This document shows positions 1 through 7,868 of a stretch of DNA of 64,000 bases, piece by piece. Positions within the stretch are counted from its first letter, which is position 1. Each line of letters opens with the position of its first letter. Position numbers and translations under genes: made by a program. The notes under the pieces are model-generated. The model saw nothing but the letters and a program-made list of their open reading frames with translations, had not been told where the DNA came from and made no database searches. Origin of the DNA: Plantibacter elymi (nom. nud.) (GTDB taxonomy: Bacteria; Actinomycetota; Actinomycetes; Actinomycetales; Microbacteriaceae); NCBI RefSeq assembly GCF_900177795.1, contig NZ_FXWJ01000002.1, positions 248,001 through 312,000 on the forward strand, given 5' to 3'.

Positions 1-1914
1 GAACAGCTGCCGTTCGTGGCCGAGCTCATCGACGTCGCTCCCGCCTATGCCGCCTGGCGTCCCGCGATCGAGGTCACCCTGCACGGGCTCGCGAGGACCG
101 TCCTCGTCGACGAGGAAAACCTCGACGCGTTCGGCCGTGCGATCGACGCGGTCCGGATCCCGGTCCGCCTGCAGTTCGAGGGTGTCCCGCTGCACGAGCC
201 GTCCTCCCCCGACGCAGGTGACCCCGCGTTCATCTCCGGCCGTGTCACCTACCGCACCTCGCCGTTCAGCACGTGGATCGAGCAGCGCGTGACCTCGGAC
301 CGGATCGACGCGCGGTGCGTGGAGTCTCCGTCGGAACTCTCGGGTGGCGGTCGCCGCGTGACCGTGAACGGCCAGCTGCGTGACGGCCGCCGCGGCTCCC
401 ACGGCGACACGGGCGGTGCACCGATCCTCGGCTTCACCAATGAGGCGCGGATCGCGTCGATCGAGGCGGAGACGGCGGAGATCCGCGGGCGCCTCGAGGT
501 CATCGCCGGTCGACAGGCCGGCATCCAGCAGCGGCTGTCGCGTCGTGAGGCCGAGCGGGCCGCCCACCGGTATCGTCTCGACACCGAGTGGGCCAGGATC
601 GACGTCGCCGGTGCTGCGGTGCATCGTGACGCCGCCGCGGCCGAGCTGGAGCGTCTGCTCGACGCCAGTGACGTCCTGCAGGAGCTCCAGGGGTCGGTGG
701 CGGCCGCTCAACGCGAACTCGACGCCGCGAACGCCGAGCGGTTCCCGGCCGAGGACCGTGTCAGACGCCTCGACGAGGAGCACGGGGTCCTCGTCGATCA
801 GCAGGACGCTGCGACGACGGTCATCGACCTCTTCGAGCGCTCCGAGGTGGAGGAGGTCTCCCCCGCCGACGTCGAGCGGATCGAAGCCGCTCTCGCAGCG
901 GTGGGCGGCGTGCCGTCACTCGGCGGGTTCGGCGATGCGATGAAGCGGCTCCGCGCCCGGCTCGGTGATGAGTTGTCCTCGGCCGTCCGCCAGGCGGAGC
1001 AGGCCGCGCTCGCACAGGTGCATGTGTTCGAGCAGTACCAGTCGATCTGGCACGACCCCAACCTCGGCACGACGCTCGAGTCCTATGGCGACTACCGGGC
1101 GATCCTCGACGGCATCCTCGGCACCGGTCTCCCCGAGCGCCGTCAGGAGTGGCGCCGTCGGTTGTCCCAGTGGAGCGGCGAGGACCTGGTCCCCCTCAGC
1201 AGCGCGTTCGACAGCGCCGTCGAGGAGATCGAGGACCGCCTGGTCCCGGTCAACGACATCCTGCGCGACCTGCCGTTCGGACCGGCGCACGATCGTCTGA
1301 AGATCGTCCTCCGCCGGGTGCATCGCGAGGAGGCGTCAGCCTTTCGACGTGAGCTGCGCGCCCTGTCGAGCGAAGTCACCGCGAACCTCGGCGACGAGGA
1401 GTTGGAGGCCCGGTTCCAGCGGCTCCGCCGGTTCATGGAGTCGATGCGCGACACGGGTGCCGGCTCCCAGTCCACCCGCGACCAGGTGCTCGACGTGCGC
1501 CGTCACGTCGAGATCACCGCCGTGCGCTACGACACGTCCGGGCAGGACGTCAGCGTCTACTCCTCGCTCGGCGACAAGAGCGGTGGCGAGACCCAGGAGC
1601 TCGTCGCGTTCATCGTCGGTGCCGCCCTGCGCTACCAGCTCGGTGACGAGGACCGGCCGCGTCCGAGGTTCGCGCCGGTGCTGCTCGACGAGGGCTTCAT
1701 CAAGGCGGACTCGGAGTTCGCCGGCCGCGCGGTGGTTGCCTGGCTGCGGCTCGGCTTCCAGCTCGTGATCGGGGCCCCGCTCGACAAGGTGACGGCGCTC
1801 GAGCCCTACATGGACCGGCTCCTGTCGATCCGGAAGGATCCGGAGACCCGACACGCCTGGGTCGCCGAGATCGAGCGGTCGGCTCCGGTCGAGCCGCTCG
1901 AACGCGTCGGATAG
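1..1914 (+). CDS. jetC: Wadjet/MksB-like SMC ATPase, C-terminal part (5' truncated)
   Basis: The reading frame is open from base 1, so the gene starts before the window; about 637 residues are visible. The N-terminal part resembles the hinge-proximal region of JetC/MksB ATPases (VAELIDV, then WRPAIEVTLHG). Long Ala/Glu/Arg-rich coiled coils follow. The C-terminus carries an ABC/SMC signature (KSGGETQ) and a Walker B (VLLDEGF). Such proteins are the ATPase of Wadjet/MksBEFG systems, which extrude and cleave circular plasmids together with a kleisin (JetA), a KITE protein (JetB) and a nuclease (JetD). Walker A must lie upstream. The next gene on the same strand is a HAD hydrolase, not JetD, so the remaining partners, if present, are upstream. 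Family assignment is good; the subtype is unknown. Confidence 0.8.
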   Translation, partial: EQLPFVAELIDVAPAYAAWRPAIEVTLHGLARTVLVDEENLDAFGRAIDAVRIPVRLQFEGVPLHEPSSPDAGDPAFISGRVTYRTSPFSTWIEQRVTSDRIDARCVESPSELSGGGRRVTVNGQLRDGRRGSHGDTGGAPILGFTNEARIASIEAETAEIRGRLEVIAGRQAGIQQRLSRREAERAAHRYRLDTEWARIDVAGAAVHRDAAAAELERLLDASDVLQELQGSVAAAQRELDAANAERFPAEDRVRRLDEEHGVLVDQQDAATTVIDLFERSEVEEVSPADVERIEAALAAVGGVPSLGGFGDAMKRLRARLGDELSSAVRQAEQAALAQVHVFEQYQSIWHDPNLGTTLESYGDYRAILDGILGTGLPERRQEWRRRLSQWSGEDLVPLSSAFDSAVEEIEDRLVPVNDILRDLPFGPAHDRLKIVLRRVHREEASAFRRELRALSSEVTANLGDEELEARFQRLRRFMESMRDTGAGSQSTRDQVLDVRRHVEITAVRYDTSGQDVSVYSSLGDKSGGETQELVAFIVGAALRYQLGDEDRPRPRFAPVLLDEGFIKADSEFAGRAVVAWLRLGFQLVIGAPLDKVTALEPYMDRLLSIRKDPETRHAWVAEIERSAPVEPLERVG

Positions 1915-1977
1915 GCAGGAGACCCGCCGACCCTCCACCACGCGCGGTGACCGGTTCCTCCGGCTGCGGTGCTGAGC

Positions 1978-1983
1978 TAGGTT
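1978..1983 (+). promoter_or_regulatory. -10 hexamer for a leaderless HAD hydrolase mRNA
   Basis: TAGGTT ends exactly 6 nt before the ATG at 1990, so transcription is predicted to begin at or within a base of the start codon. No Shine-Dalgarno sequence is visible. Confidence 0.5.
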
Positions 1984-1989
1984 GCTGGG

Positions 1990-2712
1990 ATGAGCGACGA
2001 CGACGGTGATGGAGCTTCCGGTCAGCCGGTGCGCGCAACGGGATCGACTGAGGCGCGACCGTCGCACCAGTCGGCTCCGCGCCCGAGCGCGGTGCTCCTC
2101 GACTTCCACAACACCTTGGCGGTCGTCCGCTCGGTGGACGAGTGGATCGACGAAGCGAGCGACCTGCTCGCGGGTGGGCCTGCGCCGGGGGTGATCCCAC
2201 GTGAGCGGATCCGAAACGTGTGGGTTGAAGCCAGACGGTTGTTCCCGGCTCTGGACTGGGATCTCGACCCCACCGCGCATCGGCACGCCTTCGTCTCGAC
2301 CCTGAGCCATGACGACGCGATACCGATCGACGTCGCCGAAGCGCTGTACGCGGTGATGCCGAACCAATGGACGTTGAACGCAGGCGCATCCGACTTCATC
2401 GCCCGAGCATCCGCGGCGGGGATGCGTCTCGGAATCGTCTCGAACATCGCGTTGGACATCCGCCCGGCGCTCGGGCGATGGGGCATCGCCGACGCGATCG
2501 ACGCGGTGATCCTGTCCTACGAGGTCGGATGTGTGAAGCCCGATCCGCGGATCTTCCGGTTGGCCGCGGACGCGCTCGGCGTCGATCCGGCGGACTGCCT
2601 CATGATCGGCGACTCAGCGCACGACGATGTCGGCGGTGCCGCCTTGGGGATGCCGTGCCTGATCGTGCCCCCGGACGGGACGTGGCGAGCGTTCGCCCTG
2701 GCGAGCCCGTAG
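1990..2712 (+). CDS. HAD-family hydrolase
   Basis: This 240-aa protein of the haloacid dehalogenase superfamily is probably a cytoplasmic small-molecule phosphatase of unknown substrate. Motif I is LLDFHNTL (residues 36-43), motif II is in LGIVSN, and motifs III/IV are in GCVKPDPRIF and LMIGDSAHDD. The nucleophile Asp38 is present. The second Asp of the usual DxDxT is His40, so general acid/base catalysis may be altered. The first 30 residues are a low-complexity extension. It stands alone between the Wadjet gene and an SOS-box gene. The start is supported by a TAGGTT -10 element 6 nt upstream. Confidence 0.85.
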   Translation: MSDDDGDGASGQPVRATGSTEARPSHQSAPRPSAVLLDFHNTLAVVRSVDEWIDEASDLLAGGPAPGVIPRERIRNVWVEARRLFPALDWDLDPTAHRHAFVSTLSHDDAIPIDVAEALYAVMPNQWTLNAGASDFIARASAAGMRLGIVSNIALDIRPALGRWGIADAIDAVILSYEVGCVKPDPRIFRLAADALGVDPADCLMIGDSAHDDVGGAALGMPCLIVPPDGTWRAFALASP

Positions 2713-2782
2713 CAAACCATCGGTGTGACGTCGTGAAGCAGGAGGGCCACCGTTGCTGCACTGGGCCGGCGTCCGATGCGGC

Positions 2783-2811
2783 TTGACAACCCCCGAAATC
2801 GAACATATGTT
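2783..2811 (+). promoter_or_regulatory. Sigma-70-type promoter overlapping a LexA box
   Basis: A consensus -35 TTGACA (2783-2788) is followed after 17 bp by TATGTT (2806-2811). The -10 lies inside the LexA palindrome, and its end is 6 nt before the ATG at 2818, predicting a leaderless transcript that LexA would directly occlude. Confidence 0.75.
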
Positions 2812-2814
2812 CGA
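2799..2814 (+). promoter_or_regulatory. LexA (SOS) operator
   Basis: TCGAACATATGTTCGA is a perfect 16-bp palindrome. It matches the known actinobacterial/Gram-positive SOS box TCGAAC-N4-GTTCGA at all twelve fixed positions. It covers the -10 element of the following small gene. Confidence 0.85.
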
Positions 2815-2817
2815 ACC

Positions 2818-3141
2818 ATGTCCGACCGGCCCGCTGCCCCGCCGATCCGCATCGGCGAGGCCGAGTGGATCGTGATGCGAGAGGTACCCGACCGGCCAGC
2901 CGGTCTCGTGAAGTACTTCGCACCGAGCGGCGCACCGGCCTACTTCCGCTGCGTCACCTGGGCTCCGCGGTCAGAGGACCGCCGACTGATCGGTCGGTTC
3001 GCGACGCTCGCCGAGGCGGAGCGTGCCGTGCCGGGTGGACGCCGGTCCGCTGCACCGGCCACCCCAAGCTCCGCGGACGCCTGGGAGCACGGGCAGGTGC
3101 CGTGGGACGCAGCGCCGCGACGGAGCGACCGGTACGCCTGA
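2818..3141 (+). CDS. Small SOS-controlled protein of unknown function
   Basis: The product is 107 aa and I do not recognise the family. The core (residues about 15-75) has aromatic and basic patches (EAEWIVMREV, VKYFAPSG, AYFRCVTWAPRSED) and ends in FATLAEAERAV, which looks like the end of a small alpha/beta domain. The tail is Pro/Ala-rich and disordered-looking. No signal peptide or membrane segment is visible. The start at 2818 is chosen because the -10 element and LexA box lie immediately upstream; an in-frame ATG at 2776 would place the promoter inside the gene. LexA control suggests a DNA-damage role. The next gene is on the opposite strand, so it is transcribed alone. Confidence 0.8.
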   Translation: MSDRPAAPPIRIGEAEWIVMREVPDRPAGLVKYFAPSGAPAYFRCVTWAPRSEDRRLIGRFATLAEAERAVPGGRRSAAPATPSSADAWEHGQVPWDAAPRRSDRYA

Positions 3142-3161
3142 GCGGCGGGTCACAAGGTCGG

Positions 3162-3707
3162 TCAGCGCCACCCGTACCGTGAACGGAGCCCAGTGGCGAC
3201 TCGGGCGAAGCGATCACGCGGGACCTGAGCCGCCTCCCGCCGCATCCCGTCGGGGTGCACGCGGAAGACGCGGTCGAGGTTCGCCCAACTCGGACGGCCG
3301 GCACTGTCCCATCCGCCGGTGCCGAGCGGCACGAACTCACCGTCTTGCGAATGATCCTTGCTCGTCAGCTGCACCGCCAGCACCCAGCCTCCGGTCGAGC
3401 GCGCCACGATGAGCACCGGACGGTCCTTGCCACGCCCGTCGCGCTCCTCGTACGGCACCCAGGTCCAGACGATCTCGCCAGGATCGGGATCGCCGTCGAC
3501 GGCCGGGGCGTAGTCGATGGACACGGTGCCCACCGCCCGCGGATCGACCTCGACCGTCGCCGTCCGTCCTGAGCGTCCGGGTGAAGCGGCGGTGGTGGTC
3601 GGTGGTGTCGCGAGGCCGGCGGTGCGCACCGCACTGGAGGCGGCGCGGGTGGAGGGGCCCAGGAGTGCGTTCGCGACGCGGCGGATGATCGAGGTGAAGG
3701 TTGACAC
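3162..3707 (-). CDS. PemK/MazF-family toxin-like protein
   Basis: This 181-aa protein has a C-terminal PemK/MazF-like domain (about residues 60-181) with GEIVWTWVPYEE, KDRPVLIVAR and VPLGTGGWDSAGRPSW, the typical order of beta-barrel MazF signatures. MazF proteins are sequence-specific endoribonucleases, but actinobacterial chromosomal members of this longer type often lack a cognate antitoxin. The first 55 residues are basic and Ala/Thr/Pro-rich. No antitoxin gene lies on either side: downstream is the SOS gene (convergent) and upstream is the amt terminator. Toxicity cannot be judged from sequence. Confidence 0.75.
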   Translation of the reverse strand: MSTFTSIIRRVANALLGPSTRAASSAVRTAGLATPPTTTAASPGRSGRTATVEVDPRAVGTVSIDYAPAVDGDPDPGEIVWTWVPYEERDGRGKDRPVLIVARSTGGWVLAVQLTSKDHSQDGEFVPLGTGGWDSAGRPSWANLDRVFRVHPDGMRREAAQVPRDRFARVATGLRSRYGWR

Positions 3708-3745
3708 GCCGTCACCCTATCGTCCGCGGCTCCCACCGCAGGGAA

Positions 3746-3787
3746 CGCCGAACGGGCGCCGTCCTGGTGGACGACGCCCGTTCGGCG
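3746..3787 (-). terminator. Terminator hairpin of the ammonium transporter gene
   Basis: An inverted repeat with a 13-bp perfect outer stem (3746-3758 with 3775-3787) and a short inner stem lies just past the amt stop codon. There is no strong T-tract, as is common in high-GC actinobacteria. Confidence 0.7.
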
Positions 3788-3805
3788 AAGCGGAGGCGGT
3801 CGAGG

Positions 3806-5035
3806 TCAGTCGACGAGGGCGTACCCCTCTTCGCCGTGCACGGAGGTGTCGACGCCGGCGATCTCGTCCTCGTTCTTGACGCGGAAGCCGATCGTCTTCT
3901 CGATCGCGAAGCCGATGACGAAGGCCACGATGAAGGAGTAGACGAGGACGGCGAAGGCGGCGATGGCCTGGACCGCGAGCTGCTCGATGCCGCCGCCGAC
4001 GAAGAGGCCGGTCTCGGTCGCGAAGAAGCCGAGGTACAGGGTGCCGATGAGGCCACCGACGAGGTGGATGCCCACGACGTCGAGGGAGTCGTCGAAGCCG
4101 AGCTTGAACTTCAGCTCGACGGCGATGGCGCAGACGGCGCCGGCCACGATGCCGAGGAGCAGCGCCCAACCCGGAGTCAGGTTCGCACACGCCGGGGTGA
4201 TGGCGACGAGACCCGCGACGGCACCGGAGGCGGCGCCCACCGAGGTCGCCTTGCCGTCCTTGAACTTCTCGACGACGATCCAGCCGATGATGGCGGCAGC
4301 GGTGGCCCCGACGGTGTTGACGACGATGAGTCCGACGTTCGCGAGCTCGTTCAGCCACTCGGCGCCGGCGTTGAAGCCGAACCAGCCGAACCACAGGATG
4401 GCGGCACCGAGGAGGGTGAGCGGCACGTTGTGCGGCTTCGTGATGCCCTTCTGGAAGCCGATGCGCTTGCCGAGCACCAGGGCGAGGGCGAGCGCGGCGG
4501 CTCCGGCGTTGATGTGCACCGCGGTTCCACCCGCGTAGTCGATGACGCCGATGCCGGCATCCTCACCGAACAGCGTGGTGCCGAGGTTCATGATCCAGCC
4601 GCCGCCCCAGACCCACGCGGCGATCGGGAAGTACGCGATGGTCGCGAAGAGGCCGGCGAAGATCATCCAGGAGCCGAACTTCGCACGGTCGGCGATGGCG
4701 CCGGAGATCAGCGCGATCGTGATGATCGCGAAGGTGGCGCCGTAGGTCGCGCCCACGAGGTCGGTGTTCGCGCTCTCGCCGCTCGCGAGTGCGGTCATCC
4801 CGAAGTCGGAGAACGGGTTGCCCGCGAACTCCAGCGGGCTGCCGACGGCCGACATGTTGAAGCCGTAGAGGATCCACAGCACGCTGATGAGGCCCAGCGC
4901 GCCGAAGCTCATCATCATCATGCTGACGACGCTCTTCGCCTTCACGAGGCCGCCGTAGAAGAATGCGACGCCGGGGGTCATGAACAGCACCAGAGCGGTT
5001 GCCGTGACTCCCCAAGCGATACTGCCTGTATCCAT
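3806..5035 (-). CDS. amt: Ammonium transporter
   Basis: This 409-aa Amt/Rh-family channel for ammonium uptake is an integral membrane protein with about 11 transmembrane helices. Typical signatures are visible: an N-terminal helix (TGSIAWGVTATALVLFM) followed by TPGVAFFYGGLV, then YAGGTAVHINAGAAALALA and WFGWFGFNAGAEW, and a cytosolic C-terminal tail. The ATG at 5035 is chosen because GAGGAAG lies 5 nt upstream; an in-frame ATG six codons earlier has no such site. A GlnR-type site lies 112 nt upstream. No PII (glnK) or glnD gene follows, as it often does in amtB operons; a terminator ends the unit directly. Confidence 0.95.
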   Translation of the reverse strand: MDTGSIAWGVTATALVLFMTPGVAFFYGGLVKAKSVVSMMMMSFGALGLISVLWILYGFNMSAVGSPLEFAGNPFSDFGMTALASGESANTDLVGATYGATFAIITIALISGAIADRAKFGSWMIFAGLFATIAYFPIAAWVWGGGWIMNLGTTLFGEDAGIGVIDYAGGTAVHINAGAAALALALVLGKRIGFQKGITKPHNVPLTLLGAAILWFGWFGFNAGAEWLNELANVGLIVVNTVGATAAAIIGWIVVEKFKDGKATSVGAASGAVAGLVAITPACANLTPGWALLLGIVAGAVCAIAVELKFKLGFDDSLDVVGIHLVGGLIGTLYLGFFATETGLFVGGGIEQLAVQAIAAFAVLVYSFIVAFVIGFAIEKTIGFRVKNEDEIAGVDTSVHGEEGYALVD

Positions 5036-5146
5036 TGGATCTTCCTCACACATCGTGGTCTTGCAACGGGTGCCCGAGATGGTGAGGACTGGCTGAGCTA
5101 GGTCTCGCCGTCCGACTCGGTACAGCGACCAGTCTGGAGAACGGAG

Positions 5147-5184
5147 GTTTCCGCACGACTGTCAGCGTGTTTCCGATGTGTTAC
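5147..5184 (-). promoter_or_regulatory. GlnR-type nitrogen-control site upstream of amt
   Basis: On the minus strand the order is GTAAC-N6-GAAAC-N6-ACAGT-N6-GAAAC, the actinobacterial GlnR a/b-site architecture; only the third element is degenerate. It has the same 38-bp length and internal spacing as the site upstream of glnA. A weak -10 (CAGACT, 5131-5136) begins 10 nt after the site, the same spacing as at glnA. Confidence 0.75.
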
Positions 5185-5233
5185 GCGAGTGCCGCCCAGG
5201 TAAACAGCGTGTTTCGTGACGCGGTGGGACCGG

Positions 5234-6295
5234 TCAGTCCATCGAGGTGAGGGCGATCATGCGCGACATCGCGCGCAGGTACTTCTTGCGGTATCCACCG
5301 TTGAGCATGTCGCCACCGAACACCTCGTCGAGGGCCGTGCCGGTCGTGACCACGGGGATCTGTGCGTCGTACACCCGGTCGATGAACGCGACGAGCCGGA
5401 GCGCCTGGCCCTGGTCGGTCAACTCGTGGACGTCGCGGAGCGCGATCAGGTCGACGCCGTCGAGCAGTCCGATGAACCGTGACGGGTGGACGGCGGCGAG
5501 GTGGGTGATGAGACCGTCGAAGGTGTCGACCGTGACGTCCCGGTCGGCGGCCGCCGCCTCCGCGGTGCGGGCGTCGAACCGTTCCTCGGAACTCACCACG
5601 GCGTGCCCCTCGATGCTGCGACGGCGGTAGTCGGTGCCGTCGATGCGGAGGGTCTCGAAGTTGGCGCTCATGGCCTGGATCTCGCGGAGGAAGTCGGCTG
5701 CGGCGAAGCGGCCCTCCCCCAGGGCGTTCGGCGGCGTGTTGGAGGTCGCAGCGATCCTCGTCCCGGTCGCGACGAGTTCCCCGAGCAGTCGGGTCATGAC
5801 CATCGTGTCGCCCGGGTCGTCGAGCTCGAACTCGTCGATGCAGATGAGCGTCGCGCCCGTCAGCTGCGCGACCGCCGCCGCGTAGCCGAGCGCGCCGACG
5901 AGGGCCGTGTACTCGATGAAGGTGCCGAAGTACTTCTTCCGACCGGGCGCATCGTGCCAGAGCGCGGCCAGGAGGTGGGTCTTGCCGACGCCGAAGCCAC
6001 CGTCCAGGTAGATGCCCGGCTTGGCCGCCGGGGCCTTGGACTTCCGCCGTCCGAAGAATCCGCCACCGCCGCCGGCCTGGGGCGCGAAGAAACCGCGGAG
6101 CTTCTCGACCGCGGCCGCCTGGCCTGGGAAGTCGGGATCCGGACGGTACGAGTCGAAGCTCGCCTGCTCGAACTGCCGGGGCGGCGTCAGGCTCGCGACG
6201 ATCTCGGCGCCACTGGCCGTGGGGACACGGTCGGTGAGGCTGCGGAATCCGGTCGGGACGGAAGGCGTGGTCACGGCAAACCTCTGGCTCTGCAT
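5234..6295 (-). CDS. zapE: Cell division protein ZapE (AFG1-like ATPase)
   Basis: This 353-aa AAA+-type ATPase of the ZapE/AFG1 family has Walker A GGFGVGKTH (residues 99-107) and Walker B LICIDEFEL. Further family signatures are TSNTPPNAL and, towards the C-terminus, RFIGLLDGVD. In Escherichia coli ZapE interacts with the FtsZ ring; in this lineage the role is inferred. A Gly-rich and basic insert (GGGGGFFGRRKSK, residues 75-87) precedes Walker A. The gene is divergent from the rhodanese gene, with a 136-bp shared upstream region. Confidence 0.88.
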   Translation of the reverse strand: MQSQRFAVTTPSVPTGFRSLTDRVPTASGAEIVASLTPPRQFEQASFDSYRPDPDFPGQAAAVEKLRGFFAPQAGGGGGFFGRRKSKAPAAKPGIYLDGGFGVGKTHLLAALWHDAPGRKKYFGTFIEYTALVGALGYAAAVAQLTGATLICIDEFELDDPGDTMVMTRLLGELVATGTRIAATSNTPPNALGEGRFAAADFLREIQAMSANFETLRIDGTDYRRRSIEGHAVVSSEERFDARTAEAAAADRDVTVDTFDGLITHLAAVHPSRFIGLLDGVDLIALRDVHELTDQGQALRLVAFIDRVYDAQIPVVTTGTALDEVFGGDMLNGGYRKKYLRAMSRMIALTSMD

Positions 6296-6431
6296 GGGTG
6301 CTGGGTTACGGCGTCTGACGCATCGGTGCGGTTCGGTGGTGCGGACGGCGTACTGTCGAAGGGACAGGCTTCCAGCCTAGATGCACGACACCCGAGCCCC
6401 ACCGCAGCCAGCTGCACGACCGGAGGTACCC

Positions 6432-7334
6432 ATGACCGTCGACGCCGATTCGACCTCGACCAAGTTCACCGCCTACGCCCACCCCGAGCGCCTCGTGACG
6501 GCGGAGTGGCTCGAAGCGCACCTGGGTGAACCCGGTCTCGTCGTCGTCGAGTCCGATGAGGACGTCCTCCTCTACGAGACCGGCCACATCCCCGGCTCGG
6601 TGAAGGTCGACTGGCACACCGACCTCAACGACCCGGTCGAGCGCGACTACATCGACGGAGCCGCATTCGCCGCACTGCTCGGATCCAAGGGGATCTCGCG
6701 AGACGACACCGTCGTCATCTACGGGGACAAGAACAACTGGTGGGCCGCCTACGCCCTGTGGGTCTTCAGCCTCTTCGGACACGAGGACGTCCGGCTGCTC
6801 GACGGTGGACGCGACAAGTGGATCGCGGACGGCCGGGCGATCACCCGCGACGCCACGGAGCGCGACGCCGTCGAGTACCCCGTGGTGGAGCGCGACGACG
6901 CTGCCCTCCGCGCCTACAAGGACGACGTGCTCGCCCACCTCGGCAAGCCGCTCATCGACGTCCGCTCCCCAGAGGAGTACAGCGGTGAACGCACCACGGC
7001 GCCCGCCTACCCCGAAGAGGGTGCGCTCCGCGCCGGTCACATCCCGAGTGCGCAGAGCGTCCCATGGGGCAAGGCGGTCGCCGAGGACGGGACCTTCCGG
7101 CCGGTCGAGGAGCTGGACGCGATCTACCGCGACGGCGCAGGCCTCGCCGAGGGCGACGAGGTGATCGCCTACTGCCGCATCGGCGAGCGGTCGAGTCACA
7201 CGTGGTTCGTCCTGCAGCACCTGCTCGGGTTCGACAACGTCCGCAACTACGACGGGTCCTGGACGGAATGGGGCAGCGCCGTGCGCGTGCCGATCGTGCA
7301 GGGCGCCGAGCCGGGCGACGCACCGAAGCGCTGA
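6432..7334 (+). CDS. Thiosulfate/3-mercaptopyruvate sulfurtransferase (tandem rhodanese)
   Basis: This 300-aa protein has two rhodanese domains. The N-terminal domain (about 20-145) is non-catalytic. The C-terminal domain (about 165-290) carries the active-site Cys248 in CRIGERS, the loop typical of thiosulfate sulfurtransferases. It transfers sulfane sulfur to cyanide or other thiophilic acceptors in the cytosol. The ATG at 6432 is preceded by CGGAGG at 5 nt, favouring it over an in-frame ATG 51 nt upstream. It is followed by a hairpin and then sufE on the same strand, suggesting a shared role in sulfur mobilisation. Confidence 0.92.
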   Translation: MTVDADSTSTKFTAYAHPERLVTAEWLEAHLGEPGLVVVESDEDVLLYETGHIPGSVKVDWHTDLNDPVERDYIDGAAFAALLGSKGISRDDTVVIYGDKNNWWAAYALWVFSLFGHEDVRLLDGGRDKWIADGRAITRDATERDAVEYPVVERDDAALRAYKDDVLAHLGKPLIDVRSPEEYSGERTTAPAYPEEGALRAGHIPSAQSVPWGKAVAEDGTFRPVEELDAIYRDGAGLAEGDEVIAYCRIGERSSHTWFVLQHLLGFDNVRNYDGSWTEWGSAVRVPIVQGAEPGDAPKR

Positions 7335-7347
7335 GCTCGTCCGCCCA

Positions 7348-7384
7348 CCGCCCTTCCGCACGGCTGCACCGTGCGGGAGGGCGG
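7348..7384 (+). terminator. GC-rich hairpin between rhodanese and sufE
   Basis: A perfect 16-bp stem with a 5-nt loop (7348-7363 with 7369-7384) lies 14 nt after the rhodanese stop. It has no T-run, so it may terminate or attenuate read-through into sufE. Confidence 0.65.
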
Positions 7385-7417
7385 TCCGCTGTTCACGGCT
7401 GCGATACTGGAGAGACC

Positions 7418-7852
7418 ATGACCGATTCCCTCCTCGCCCCGAACCTCGCCGAGATCCGAGATGAGTTCCTCGCCGTCGAGGAACGCTCACGGCTGCAGCT
7501 GCTCCTCGAATTCAGCGACGAGCTGCCGGACCTCCCGGAGCGCTACCGCGACCACCCCGATCTGATGGAGCGGGTGCTCGAGTGCCAGGCGCCCGTGTTC
7601 TTCTTCGTCGAGGTCGACGAGGACGGCATCGTGCACCTGTTCGCGACGGCTCCCGAGGAGGCGCCGACCACTCGTGGGTTCGCGAGCATCCTCGTCCAGG
7701 GGCTCGCCGGACTCACCGTCGACGAGGTCCTCGCCGTCCCCGACGACTTCCCGCAGATGATCGGACTCTCCCGGGCGGTGTCGCCGCTGCGGCTGCGCGG
7801 GATGTCGGCGCTGCTCGGCCGGACGAAGCGCCGCCTCCGCGAACTCGTCTGA
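7418..7852 (+). CDS. sufE: SufE-family cysteine desulfurase activator
   Basis: This 144-aa SufE-like protein keeps the sulfur-acceptor cysteine at Cys56 in the context VLECQAPVFFF. SufE accepts persulfide from the cysteine desulfurase SufS and passes it to the SufBCD Fe-S scaffold. The helix-rich C-terminus (SPLRLRGMSALLGRTKRRL) matches the family. The ATG at 7418 is preceded by GGAGAG. No sufBCDS genes are adjacent, so it is an orphan paired with the rhodanese upstream, an arrangement also seen in other actinobacteria. Confidence 0.9.
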   Translation: MTDSLLAPNLAEIRDEFLAVEERSRLQLLLEFSDELPDLPERYRDHPDLMERVLECQAPVFFFVEVDEDGIVHLFATAPEEAPTTRGFASILVQGLAGLTVDEVLAVPDDFPQMIGLSRAVSPLRLRGMSALLGRTKRRLRELV

Positions 7853-7868
7853 GTCGTCGGCCCGTCGG

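Noticed and set aside
3162-3707. Complete toxin-antitoxin module around the PemK/MazF-like gene
   Set aside because: No small antitoxin frame with a ribosome-binding site is found on either side; the adjacent small gene is convergent and SOS-controlled.
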